From: Nemertoderma westbladi
Lineage: Eukaryota > Xenacoelomorpha > Nemertodermatida > Nemertodermatidae
Assembly: GCA_032718475.1 (NCBI GenBank)
Contig: JAUCBJ010008343.1
Coordinates: 1-64,000, forward strand
Length of the DNA stretch: 64,000 nt
Reading direction: 5' to 3'
Position numbers and translations under genes: made by a program. A model generated the notes under the pieces. That model did not search any database. It was not told where the DNA came from and saw only the letters and a program-made list of their open reading frames with translations. Of this stretch, positions 33,632-46,760 are shown one piece after another (within the stretch, counting starts at the first letter, position 1; each line of letters begins with the position of its first letter).

Positions 33632-35170
33632 CCCTATTAGTACCGGGCTATAAAATGCTGTACAAATACCGGGGGGGTGGGGGGGGTCATATTGACCCCT
33701 CCCTCTAAAATCTACAAATATTAACGAAAACGTCTGATTTTTTGTTTGTACGTAGGTATCACTAGTCTGGATCCGAACGAAAATAAAATTTTCGAAAAAA
33801 TGTAATGGGGTGGTAATATTGCAGCACCAAAATTACAAGTAGTGCACAATTTTCACAAAATTTGAAAGTTACATTTTTCGGGTAATTGTTTTTCAATACA
33901 GGTTCAATACAGTATATTTAAAAATGATATGATTATCATAAATGGCTGTTTAGTCCTCTATGCGTAGGAAAAAAATGAAAAAAAACAAGTAACCAGCACT
34001 TTTCAATTAGAACACAACATTTTTAATTCACTTATACGATGCTATAAATTCACATTTTCAGGTTTTCTAGGGCGCTGATTCTAATGGAATACATTTCAAA
34101 TATGCCAGATCATTGGTACTTGTATTTTTCGGCGTAATTTTGCAAATTTTGGTGCTAGCACCAAATTTCGTACCCATCACCAAAAAGTACAAGTTTGCGA
34201 TGTCCAGTGCTGTTTTTATTGATTCCATCGGATTCAGGACCCTCATAAACCCGTATAACGCAAGAAACAAGATGATACTATCTACTGATCAATTTACTCA
34301 TTTTCCAAAATTTGGTACTGGCACAACAATTTTCACCCACCGGCGAAAAATACAAGTTTGAAAACTCTTATGAAATTTTTACTGATTCCATTGAATTCAG
34401 AACCATAACAAGAAACAAGATGACACAATCAATTGATATATTTGATGGTTTTCAAAATTTGGTGCTAGCACCACATTTTGCACCCACTTCCGAAAAATAC
34501 AAGTTTGAGATGTCTAGTTCGATAATTATATATTCCATTGAATTCAGAACAGCCATAAACCTCTAAAATGCAATAAATAAATTGTCACAAGCAATTTTAT
34601 CTATTGAATGGATTTTCAAAATTTCGTGCTAGCACCAAAATTTGCACACAGCACCGAAAAATACAAGTTTGATACGCTTGAAGCAACTCGTATTCTATTT
34701 CATCGAAACCAGAACCCCAAAAACCCCAATTGCGTAAAAAACAAGTTTCAAACAATCAATTTACAAAATTGACATATTTCAAAATTTGGTGCTGGCACCA
34801 AAATTTGGCACCCGTCGAAAAAAACAAGTTTGACAATTTTAAATCAATTTATATGAATTCCATCCAATTGCTAACACCAAAAAACCGGTATAATTCAAAA
34901 ATAGAGATGTTACAAATCATATTTAATGAAATGTAATTTTCAAAAAACGTCTCAAAAAAGTGCCAAAAGTATGGTTAAAAAATGGTGCTATAACTCGAAA
35001 ACTACCCAATATTTTTGAAAACGGTTTTCACTATTAGGAAGACAAAAGATTTTTAGGAAAAGTCATAAAATTTCAGATTCCCAACTGCGTTCGTTTCAGA
35101 ATTATAATAAAAAAACCACGGGGGGGGGGTCATATTGACCCCCCCCCCCCCCCCGGGTTTAATAGGAGGG
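33632..35170. mobile_element. piggyBac-like non-autonomous element with TTAA duplication
   Basis: TTAA at 33628-33631 and 35171-35174 flanks inverted ends: CCCTATTAGTACCGGG on the left, and CCCTCCTATTAAACCCGGG as the complement of the right end. A subterminal palindrome GGGGTCATATTGACCCC occurs near both ends (about 33686-33705 and 35124-35145). The TTAA target, CCCT start and GGTCA...TGACC palindrome are hallmarks of piggyBac ends. No transposase frame is present. Inside are about five 150-165-base repeats, each with GGTGCTAGCACC or a variant (about 34150, 34313, 34461, 34624, 34787). Confidence 0.8.
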
Positions 35171-35174
35171 TTAA

Positions 35175-36604
35175 TTATATCGATCAGTAGAGGCCTACTG
35201 CTACATTTTCCCATTCAAATCAACCAAATAAATGATTTCTTCCATATCTGAGTTACTAAATCTCATCTTATGTCATTTATTGGTAGGACTACAGTGACAC
35301 CATTTTTGAAGGTAGGCCTATTATTCAAAAATTTTCATGTCTTTATATAGACGGTTGATCATTTTTCAGTAACTGGCACATTGTCTCACATAAAGTGGAA
35401 CCATTAATTTTTGGTGGGTACAGAGACATAGGCTAGTGGTGTTGATACAGGTATACATCCACACCCGCAGAAATTACACTAGTACTGTACTATATACTAC
35501 TACCTGGTCGAGCGCGCTCGGGCAGTGGAAATGAGATCCTTCCAGGCTTCCCGATTCTACATAGTTGTCACAATTTCGTTTCCCCCAAGTCCAATTTGTC
35601 CTGGCAAGTTGGTCTGTCTATATATGTCAGTCAGACCACGGGAATGAAGAAGTATGATAATTTTTCGGTTTGCATGGCCCGCCACAGGCTAATTGTTACC
35701 ATGGATACATACCATGATTAGAAAGTGACAGTTGTTTCAAATAAAATAAAAATATATTTTCTTTTACTATTTCTGTATAAGCTACTCAATCTTCTTATAA
35801 GACCAAAAATAATTCGATTTCTGAAGGTTTCTACTAAGCGTTATCCTTATAAACTGCTACCACCGATATAAATAAAAGTTGAAACATCATAAAATGTAAA
35901 ATTTATGCATGAAGGCAGGAATGCAGCACCTGCTTCAATTACAGCCCTATTATACTTATTATTACCTTCAAATCATCATTAAGAACAAAATTTAATTAAG
36001 TAGTCTTGATTGGCTAATACAAAGCAAGGCTAATCCTCGCAGCCGATTTTAATCACATTTATAAAAATTATTACTAAGTTTTAAACCGAACAGACAAAGT
36101 AGGTGCAGTAAAACCGTTTAGTAAAAGTAGTGCAACTCAAAAATAATTAGTTTTATTACATCTCGAACTGTATCATGTTATTTATTCTTGCTTGTGATTG
36201 ACAGTTTGAAATGGTGAGCAGCTTGAATGCCCGTGTTACCTTTTACGAATGAGTTCAGTAGTTAGTTAAACTCCGGGTCTGACAACCTACCCAGTCCGCT
36301 ATGCTGCAATTGTTTGTAAATTGTGGTTCAACCCTCCTTACTCCCCCCTATACTGTACTTTCTATAATTGTTATTTCGGGTGGATGAGTGGTTTGTATTA
36401 TTAACTGAATTGTAATTAAGCTGATAATGCGCGCTACTGATAAAGCCTAAACGAAACGCACGTATAGCGCTGGTTCAACCCTCGGTGACGTGATTCCTCA
36501 TTTTTTCCGATTCTGAACAAAGTCATATTAAAATATAATTTATTATTAGTTGAATACACCACATGACCGCACCCACAATATAGTGACAGTTTCTGATGAC
36601 ATGG
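35175..36604. other. Non-coding region
   Basis: No credible gene on either strand. GGTTCAACCCTC occurs twice (about 36330 and 36470) and looks B-box-like, but no A box was seen at the right distance. Nothing else was recognised. Confidence 0.5.
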
Positions 36605-39600
36605 AACGCGAACTTTGATCCTAGATGCGAAATTAAATCCTAGACGCTAACTTAGATCCCAGAAGCGAACTTAGATACTAGACGCGAACTTAGATCCTAG
36701 ACGCGAACCTTAGATCCTAGAAGCGAACTTAGATACTAGACGCGAACTTAGATCCTAGAAGCGAACTTAGATACTAGACGCGAACCTTAGATCCTAGATG
36801 CGACCTTGGATCCTAGACGCGAACTTAGATCCTAGAAGCGAACTTAGATACTAGACGCGAACTTAGATCCTAGACGCGAACCTTAGATCCTAGATGCGAC
36901 CTTGGATCCTAGACGCGAACTTAGATCCTAGACGCGAACTTAGATACTAGACGCGAACTTAGATGCTAGACGCGAACTTAGATACTAGACGCGAACGTAG
37001 ATCCTAGAAGCGAACTTAGATACTAGACGCGAACTTAGATACTAGACGCGAACTTAGATCCTAGAAGCGAACTTAGATACTAGACGCGAACTTAGATCCT
37101 AGACGCGAACTTAGATACTAGACGCGAACTTAGATCCTAGACGCGAATTTAGATACTAGACCCGAACTTAGATCCTAGACGCGAACTTAGATACTAGACG
37201 CGAACTTAGATCCTAGAAGCGAACTTAGATACTAGACGCGAACTTAGATCCCAGACGCCAACTTAGATACTAGACGCGAACTTAGATACTAGACGCGAAC
37301 TTAGATCCTAGACGCGAACCTTAGATCCTAGAAGCGAACTTAGATACTAGACGCGAACTTAGATCCTAGAAGCGAACTTAGATACTAGAAGCGAACTTAG
37401 ATCCTAGAAGCGAACTTAGATACTAGACGCGAACTTAGATCCTAGACGCCAACTTAGATACTAGACGCGAACTTAGATACTAGACGCGAACTTAGATACT
37501 AGACGCGAACTTAGATCCTAGACGCGAACCTTAGATCCTAGAAGCGAACTTAGATACTAGACGCGAACTTAGATCCTAGAAGCGAACTTAGATACTAGAC
37601 GCGAACTTAGATCCTAGACGCCAACTTAGATACTAGACGCGAACTTAGATACTAGACGCGAACTTAGATCCTAGACGCCAACTTAGATACTAGACGCGAA
37701 CTTAGATCCTAGACGCCAACTTAGATACTAGACGCGAACTTAGATACTAGACGCGAACTTAGATCCTAGACGCGAACCTTAGATCCTAGAAGCGAACTTA
37801 GATACTAGACGCGAACTTAGATCCTAGAAGCGAACTTAGATACTAGACGCGAACTTAGATCCTAGACGCCAACTTAGATACTAGACGCGAACTTAGATAC
37901 TAGACGCGAACTTAGATCCTAGACGCCAACTTAGATACTAGACGCGAACTTAGATCCTACACGCCAACTTAGATACTAGACGCGAACTTAGACACTAGAC
38001 GCGAACTTAGAACCTAGACGCGAACCTTAGATCCTAGAAGCGAACTTAGATACTAGACGCGAACTTAGATCCTAGACGCCAACTTAGATACTAGACGCGA
38101 ACTTAGATACTAGACGCGAACTTAGATCCTATACGCCAACTTAGATACTAGACGCGAACTTAGATCCTAGAAGCGAACTTAGATACTAGACGCGAACTTA
38201 GATCCTAGACGCCAACTTAGATACTAGACGCGAACTTAGATACTAGACGCGAACTTAGATCCTATACGCCAACTTAGATACTAGACGCGAACTTAGATCC
38301 TAGACGCCAACTTAGATACTAGACGCGAACTTAGATCCTAGACGCCAACTTAGATACTAGACGCGAACTTAGATACTAGACGCGAACTTAGATCCTAGAC
38401 GCGAACCTTAGATCCTAGAAGCGAACTTAGATACTAGACGCGAACTTAGATACTAGACGCGAACTTAGATCCTAGACGCGAACCTTAGATCCTAGAAGCG
38501 AACTTAGATACTAGACGCGAACTTAGATACTAGACGCGAACTTAGATACTAGACGCGAACTTAGATACTAGACGCGAACTTAGATACTAGACGCGAACTT
38601 AGATACTAGACGCGAACCTTAGATCCTAGAAGCGAACTTAGATACTAGACGCGAACTTAGATCCTAGAAGCGAACTTAGATACTAGACGCGAACTTAGAT
38701 ACTAGACGCGAACTTAGATCCTAGACGCCAACTTATATACTAGACGCGAACTTAGATCCTAGACGCGAACCTTAGATCCTAGAAGCGAACTTAGATACTA
38801 GACGCGAACTTAGATCCTAGAAGCGAACTTAGATACTAGACGCGAACTTAGATCCTAGACGCCAACGTAGATACTAGACGCGAACTTAGATACTAGAAGC
38901 GAACTTATATCCTAGACGCGAACCTTAGATCCTAGAAGCGAACTTAGATACTAGACGCGAACTTAGATACTAGACGCGAACTTATATCCTAGACGCGAAC
39001 CTTAGATCCTAGAAGCGAACTTAGATACTAGACGCGAACTTAGATACTAGACGCGAACTTAGATCCTAGACGCGAACCTTAGATCCTAGAAGCGAACTTA
39101 GATACTAGACGCGAACTTAGATACTAGAGGCGAACTTATATCCTAGACGCGAACCTTAGATCCTAGAAGCGAACTTAGATACTAGACGCGAACTTAGATA
39201 CTAGACGCGAACTTATATCCTAGACGCGAACCTTAGATCCTAGAAGCGAACTTAGATACTAGACGCGAACTTAGATACTAGACGCGAACTTAGATCCTAG
39301 ACGCGAACCTTAGATCCTAGAAGCGAACTTAGATACTAGACGCGAACTTAGATCCTAGAAGCGAACTTAGATACTAGACGCGAACCTTAGATCCTAGATG
39401 CGACCTTGGATCCTAGACGCGAACTTAGATCCTAGACGCGAACTTAGATACTAGACGCGAACTTAGATACTAGACGCGAACTTAGATCCTAGACGCGAAC
39501 TTAGATCCTAGACGCGAACCTTAGATCCTAGAAGCGAACTTAGATACTAAACGCGAACTTAGATACTAGACGCGAACTTAGATACTAGACACGACCTTAG

Positions 39601-39620
39601 ATCCTAGACGCGACCTTGGA
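36605..39620. repeat. 19-bp satellite array, about 158 copies
   Basis: A 19-base unit, GAACTTAGATACTAGACGC, repeats over 3 kb. Recurrent variants are ATCCTAG for ATACTAG, AAGCG for ACGCG, GCCAAC for GCGAAC, and a 20-base form GAACCTTAGATCCTAG. Variants recur in blocks, for example a 20-base form followed by AAGCG and then ATACTAG units, indicating higher-order amplification. No gene. The edges decay into diverged units (GATGCGAAATTAAATCC on the left). Confidence 0.96.
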
Positions 39621-39918
39621 TCATACTGTAGAAGCGAATTTATATTCTATTGAATTAAGGCAAATTAGATACTGGTGTCAACTTAGAACCAAACATAATG
39701 TATATTATAGAAAAGTAGGGCTGCGAGCTTAGCAGGTTAAATCATGAAACAGGTTGGATTGGATGTAAGCAATCAAGCGTTCAAACGCTATTATACTGTA
39801 CGAGGACATTTGGTCAAATTCGCGCTTGTTTAATCCCCGGCATAACGGCCGAATAAATCTTTTAATTTAATACTATTTTAGATGTAGGATTTTGGATTAA
39901 ATTTAGCATTTTGGATGT

Positions 39919-41065
39919 AGGACAATTTGGTCCCGGACAATTCGGTCCCGGACAATTCGGCCCGGACAATTCGGTCCCGGATAATTCGGTCCCAAAACAC
40001 TAAATAAATGGTACCGAATTGTCCGGGACCGAATTGTCCTAGGACCGAATTGTCCTAGGACCGAATTGTCCGGGACCGAATTGTCCGGAACCGAATTGTC
40101 CGGGACCGAATAGTCCGGGACCGAATTGTCCGGGACCGAATTGTCCGGTTCCTGATAGCAGCTTTTTAGTGCTTAATTTTGATATTGGTGAATATTCTAG
40201 AACATTAGTTAGAGATATTTTTTTTATGGTACAGTTTTTTTTTATTGTACAGTAGCTAGTGTTATTTACTAGCTAGAGTTTTTTGAAATTTTAAAAATAC
40301 TATACTTTTTTTTATTTTTGTTATTGGTAAGTGTTGGAGAACATTATTATATATTATTTATTAAGGTGTAGCTAGTGTTTTTTTTACTAGCTAGCATTTC
40401 CTTGAAATTATAAAAAAACTTGTGAAAACATTGATATTTCAGAATTAGGCCTAAACTGTTGCTGATTATATTAATTACCAAAAATATTGATGATATTAAA
40501 ACAGATCCAGCTATTATCTAAGATAATAACCAACCAAGAACACATACAGTATAGGCCTACGTACGCAATATATAAAAAAAATCAGTTTTACACATTTTAA
40601 TTACATACTATTACTAGGTAGTAAATAATTCACAAGCTCCATAAAAACACCATATTAAGCTACCATAACTAATAATGTTAACAAAAAAAGTAAAATTTCT
40701 TATTTTCAAAAAAATACTAGCTAGTAAAAAAAACACTAGCTACCATATAATAATATCTTTTAAGGCTCTAGAACATTCACCATTTATATAGTACAGTAGG
40801 CCTAGTACCAATTAAATTTGGTCCCGGACAATTCGATCCCGGACAATTCGGTCCCGGACAATTCGGTCCCGGACAATTCGGTCCCGGACAATTCGGTCCC
40901 GGACAATTCGGTCCCATTAATATGCATGTTTTGTGACCGAATTGTCCTAGTCAGTATCCGGACAATTCGGTCCCAAAACACAAAATTAATGGGACCGAAT
41001 TGTCCGGTACCGAATTGTCCGGGACCGAATTGTCCGGACCGAATTGTCCGGGACCGAATTGTCCT
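39919..41065. mobile_element. Foldback element with GGTCCCGGACAATTC repeat arms
   Basis: Two repeat blocks, 39919-40147 and 40819-41065, flank an AT-rich centre. Each block is itself a hairpin: direct GGACAATTCGGTCCC units, a spacer (AAAACACTAAATAAATGG on the left, AAAACACAAAATTAATGGG on the right), then inverted units. The sequences just inside also pair as inverted repeats: TGGTGAATATTCTAGAAC against the complement of the stretch near 40765, and GTAGCTAGTGTTATTTACTA against the complement near 40720. This marks a single element about 1.15 kb long, symmetric about 40495. No transposase. The right end lies at the start of the copy-C duplication homology. Confidence 0.85.
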
Positions 41066-41463
41066 GCTTCCATTTTAGATATATAAGGGAAAACAAATAA
41101 TCATCATAATCACAACATAATAATAATGATTTATATATACAGTATAATAATATTCAACAACATGCACAATGTTCAAATGTTGGCATTAGTTACTACAATG
41201 ATAGATACAGTAACTGAAATAGGATACTGAAAGTAAACTGAGCAATCGTATCAACTATAGGCTAAAAAGTGACATAATTATAATGCACAAATATATAGTA
41301 CCATACTCAGCGTCACAATTCTAATTTTACAAACCTTTAACCAGTTGTTAAACATTACGTATTTCATTACAAAATTCGTATAAATATTAATTACTAATGT
41401 GAAACAATTACAAATAGAGGAAATGAAGGGAAGGGGGGGGGGGGGGGGGGGGGGGGGATATGT

Positions 41464-41863
41464 CTAAGCAGTTACCTCCAAAGCATTTTTGCGTAATTTC
41501 AGAGCTTTATAAATGAATAGGGATAGATTTGTTATTACATTCGGCGAAGGCGATGACATAATCTTCTTACATTTAAAGAGGGAAAGAAAACGTGAATTGT
41601 AGGGAGCTATGAAAATGTTGCGAATAGTTTGATAGGCTGGACAAACCAGCAAAAATGAAACTCATCTTCCACCACATTTATTGAACACATCTGACAAAAC
41701 GTTCATTGCGATGGTACATGGTACCACCTACCATAGTCTCTACGCGCAGGTATGTTGGCTTGTCTTTTAGATGAAAAAGGTAATACTCAGGATCGAAAGA
41801 GACTTTAACATACAACTCGCCCTTCGGCGATGCATCGTTTGAGTGATAATAAATTATTATCAT
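41464..41863 (-). pseudogene. LINE C-terminal zinc-finger fragment (copy in C)
   Basis: Duplicate of 23937-24209. The minus-strand frame contains LVCPAYQTIRNIFIAPYNSR near its start. A one-base difference near 41654 breaks the frame that is continuous in B. Upstream VGGTMYHRNERF is still readable in another frame. Confidence 0.65.
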
Positions 41864-43837
41864 TCAAACATATGCGCGGGTTGTATTCCTAAGTATAGGA
41901 AAGAAGAATGCAACATTCGACCAATTTGGAATTCTCCCGAGTCTACCTTTTATTGAAATTTAAATTACTAGTAATGCTTGTACAGTATAAGAATCTTTTT
42001 AGAAAATCTCCATATGTCAACCATCTTCAGGTTCACTTTAACTATTTTATTTCATGGAAATAAAAGAGCACATGGATATCATACATATGTACTTATTGTA
42101 TTGTACTACAACAGTATCGTACACGTACCGGTACAGCAAGCAGTACACGTACCGGTACAGCAAGCAGTACACGTACCGGTACAGCAAGCAGTACACGTAC
42201 CGGTACTGTATATATCAATAACAGTTTTTTTCTAAATAAATACCCTACTTTGGTTCTTCTTAATGAGATTAAAATTTTGCAAATTGCAACAAACATTATC
42301 CCACAACCAGTTTATGTACGTCATATGCATTAAATAAACAATGAAACGTAGTAATATATAAATAAAGTTATAAATCCAAAAATACTGTAAACTCCCCCGC
42401 AGAGGCGTATCGAGTGGTTTTGGAGTAAATTTTGGTGCAAGCAAGCACAGATTTTTGCCCCCACCACCACCCCCCTCATAAAAAAACACTAAAAATGTCA
42501 TTATTCAAAGACACATATTTTTAAGGGCACAATAATTGTTCTTAACAAATACAAATGTAGTAATATTATAAGGTAGTAAATAGTAATATTACTAGAAATA
42601 CTAGTGGACTCTTAATTTTATACTAACTTTAGTATGTAATATAATGAACCATATACATTTTAAAGATTTATTTTTCTGGCTTTTATTGCTGCAAAATTGT
42701 ATCAGTTTATCAGTATCAGTATGAGTGTCAGTATCAGTATCAGTATGAAGTAATGTCAGAATATGTCAGAATGTACGTATCGACACTTGATACAGCCGTC
42801 GGCCGTACATCAGTACATGCCTACCCTGCAAACCAGAAGTATCCGAGGATTAATTTTGTATTGGAATTTTAATGCAGCTAAAAAGCTGTGCAATGCTGCA
42901 ATGACTGCAATGAGACAAGTTTTTTGATAAAAATACAAAATTTAACATTAAAAAACATGTAGTGAAATAATTATACATTGGAACAGCAATGCTGATTACT
43001 TAACACTTTTAATCACTATATACAGTATTTCAAATGCTATTCGAATATAAGTACATTCCCAACTATTAATATTATAATGTATTTCCAATGTTATCGAAAT
43101 ACATGAAGCCGACTATTTACATTGACGAATTGCCGTTAGTCAACTCAACAGCGAGTTTTTATTTAGCACTTTACAACTTTAGAGGACATTACAGTATTGT
43201 ATTGGCCTGTACATTTGTATTGTATATGGTTATGTAATGTCCGGACCGCGAGCTGTAAAGTTACGCTGTCATGGTTACCACGTAAACAATAGGTGCAGGT
43301 GGTATTTAATATTAATTGCCTGACAGCCAGATAGGCCTACTGCAATACCTTCCGGTAGGCGGGGTATAACTATTAATAACCAGTAGCTATAAACTATTAA
43401 CATGGCTTCAAACTCCTCCATAAATATAAGCTAACTTATTTATAACATAATTTTTGTCATTTTGACTTTATTTATACAGGAACTAATTTATAATTTGTGC
43501 AGTTTCTATCACTTATAATATATATGTATGCATTTCTTAATATATATGTAATATAATATATATAATACAGCAGCAATGCAGCATGCCGATCCTAGTAGTA
43601 GTAGTAGTAGTAGAACACTTTTACAACTATAAGAGTCAAATTACAGTTTAGTTGAGTTCAGTGGTGAAGTATTTCATGATTCTGGTACTGTACTTACAGG
43701 GTACTTTTAACATTGTTTTCATAAAGTTTATATATATATAATGCAAACACACATTCATTAAAAATAAAAAAAAAAAAAAAGTTTTTGTGATGATGGATGG
43801 ATATACAGTACTTTTCCAATTCAATGCAATTTCCCTT

Positions 43838-44989
43838 TCAGCCTGATCCATCACCTATATCAACCTGTTTCTTTTTTACTTTGCAAAGATGTCTAATGAC
43901 TCTTCCAAGAATATTTTCTCTATATATAAGAATCCACAGCAGCTCAATGAACTCGAATACCGTTAGCAGACTCATACCAATCCACAGACCCAACGCACCT
44001 CCGATATTACTCAACAGATCTTGCCATTGGTATTTGGGTGACTCTATGATGGTAGTGACATCCATTGTCTGAAATCCAATCTCTAACTTGGCTATATTTT
44101 CTCTGAACTGACTCAAAAACGAGCCACTGAAGGCGTCATCGTCAACTTTTGTGTGTAACGCTTGGATACACTCTTGGTCAGCTGCACAAGCCTTATCTAT
44201 GACACCCATGAGGAATTTTGTGAAACCTTTTGCATTTTCTTTCTTCAATAAATGTATATTTATATGACCAAGATACTCTTTGGATGGCCACAAAGATTGA
44301 CTGGAATAGGTTGTAAACTCGGTGTGGTTACATGCTTGTGGACAAACACAAAATGCACCGTTTTCATTGCTAGTGTGGTATTTGTCGCGAACTTCTTTAG
44401 GGCACTTTGTTTCCTTCTTAGAAACATCTGTTTCTGCAAAGCTGCACACTTTAGCATCTAGAAAGTAGTCATCAACACATCCACATTCCTTTAACATAAC
44501 TTTCTGCAGGCAAAACTGTTCACACAAGTGGTCATCGTAATCATATTTAACACTTTCAAAATCGGTGTACTGATTTAGCAACCCTGCAAACTCTATATTC
44601 TGGGCACATTTTGTGTAAGGTTCTCCAGCAAGTATTCGAATGGTTTTTTTTATATTTATGTGAGTTCGTCTTCCTGGTACGATTGTTATACCATTTAAGA
44701 GAGGATGTGGTTCTAGTGAAGGAGGATGTATAGTCACGCGGATACCAGTAGATCGAGACATCAACCCTATGTATTCATCGGTTTCTACATTTAATGTCAA
44801 TTTAAGAAGTTGTTCAGGATACTGCACATAATGACGGTTATCTGATGTTGTAGTGCCAGGATTTTCGTAGTTGAATGTGAAACAGTTCCCGTAGTGTTTA
44901 TTCTGAAATTTTAGAAACTCTTTACAAGGCTTACCAGCAAAACTGCAGTCCAACACCATGTCACTAAATTGGTGCCCCAATCTTGAAAC
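43838..44989 (-). pseudogene. DEG/ENaC channel paralog C, exon 2 only
   Basis: An open exon of 383 codons on the minus strand, with the same acceptor as A and B (CATAG|GTTTC at 44989). It covers the Cys-rich extracellular core (GHQFSDMVLDCSF ... CGCVDDYF ... FCVCPQACNHTEF) through TM2 and the Gly-Met-Ser filter triplet, ending GDGSG and a stop. It is intact where B is frameshifted. No exon 1 is found upstream: homology to the B intron ends at 47954, about 48 bases before the expected exon 1 donor. As seen in this window the gene lacks its start, HG motif, TM1 and LDLa modules. Whether it is truly truncated, or split by insertion with exon 1 beyond 64000, cannot be told from the window. Confidence 0.8.
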
Positions 44990-45567
44990 CTATGAAACAT
45001 AAATTTAAATGTAGTTTATTAATTTTCAAGTAAAATTTAGATAGATACAAACAGTTTTACATAAATATGTTGACTTGTCTCTGGCATCAATTTTTACTGA
45101 GTAAGTCGATAATAAGTCAAAACACTAAATACTTGAGTAGCCACACTTGTAAATATTGGCGATCGAGTGAGAGAATAGCGTGATGTATAAGTGAGTGAAG
45201 GAAGGTTGTGTCCAATTTGGAAGGAAAATAAGGGCGCCTTTAACAGCTTTGGATTAGTACAGAGATAAGTAATGTGTTGTTAACTGTAGATTAGATTAAC
45301 CAGATGTTGGTGTTATTGTTTTATTTATTGATGAGATGGTATTTGGTATTTGGTAGTTTCATTCCCTGAGTTTAGGTTTCTACATCAAATATTATGTAAC
45401 CCCTAATGGTGTATTGGTTGTATTATTTAGTACGTTGTCCTCAACATACTGTAGTTGAGATTACTTTATTGGTATCATTGGTGAGGTACGTTATCATCAA
45501 CTGAATTGGTGTGACTAGTTATTGGAGATCAATATACAATGCAAACTACAAAACCATTCGGTCTTGG

Positions 45568-45816
45568 GACGTTAGTGCCCGCGAGACATTAGTGCCCGCG
45601 AGACATTAGTGCCAGCGGGCACTAATGTCTCAGTACCCTTAGTGCCCGCGGGCACTAATGTCTCAGTACCTTTAGTGCCAGCGGGCACTAATGTCTCAGT
45701 ACCCTTAGTGCCCGCGGTCACTAATGTCCCATAGGACATTTGTGCCCACAAGACGTTAGTGCCCGCGAGACATTAGTGCTCGCGAGACATTAGTGCCCGC
45801 GAGACATTAGTGCCCA
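45568..45816. repeat. Hairpin array of GACATTAGTGCCCGCGA units (copy C)
   Basis: Direct 17-base units at both ends, and inverted units (GCGGGCACTAATGTC) alternating with CAGTACCCTTAGTGCCC in the middle. Copy B has only five direct units at the same site. The array can fold extensively on itself. Confidence 0.9.
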
Positions 45817-46760
45817 TCTAGCGACTTAGTTAGTTTATGTAATAAATACAACAGGCCAGGGAGACATGATCCGCTTTTTTAGTTCCTGCTGATGCAAACG
45901 AGTCGTTACTTTCTTCAAACTTCAAAGGTAATTTCCAGTCTTTAGTTCCCGCATCTCGTTATTTAACATTTTAATTTCAACTTGGATCTTTTAAGATTAA
46001 TTAAAACATTTATTAACCTCAGCTAGACATGATAGATTTGTATTATGTGGTTTGGCGGTAAAGTGTTCAAGGAATGACGATTAAACAACAGCGTTTCTCA
46101 TTTCACACACTCATTTCATTGAGTTATATACTTAATTTGTTTAACTTTACTGGAGACAGTGTGTAATAAAAAAAAACAAGGTGCAGTACTATACAGTATA
46201 ATCGTCCGAGGACGCCCTAACTTATATATTTTAGTAATGAATGAGTGATTTCAAGAAAAATATTCAGTCGACTGTCTGACATTTTGTCGACGAATTAAAA
46301 GTAGAGTAGAACTTTTAGTTTATTAAATTAGGGAATTAATTAAATTAGTGTATGTTAATGAAGGAGGAATTCTTTATCTGAAATTTGATAGAGCAGGTCC
46401 TGCTAGCTGGTTTGTGGGCTGGAAAACAGCTTAGTATCATTCTTTAGGTTATACTGTACATATATTCTTAACTTCATTGTTTGTATAAATGTACATTTGG
46501 TTGTAGGGAAGAGATAGGAAGATGATATACGTGTTACTTTCAGTTCAACGTGAGCGATATTAGGCGCGATTATTCCAATAAGAGACGCAATAAAACGCAC
46601 CCCTCTTTGTTTACCGAAGTTTGGAGCGGAATATCTGGGACTTGCGGATATATTAGCGCATTACCTACCACGCTAGGTTGGGTTTGATAGACGCATTGTG
46701 CACCAACTAAATCTGACTCATAACATGTGAGTGGTACTCACTTCTAGATTTGCCGGATTA

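Noticed and set aside
36605-39620. CRISPR-like array
   Set aside because: There are no unique spacers; the 19-base units are directly contiguous, and the genome is eukaryotic. The same applies to the 44-, 57- and 68-base arrays.
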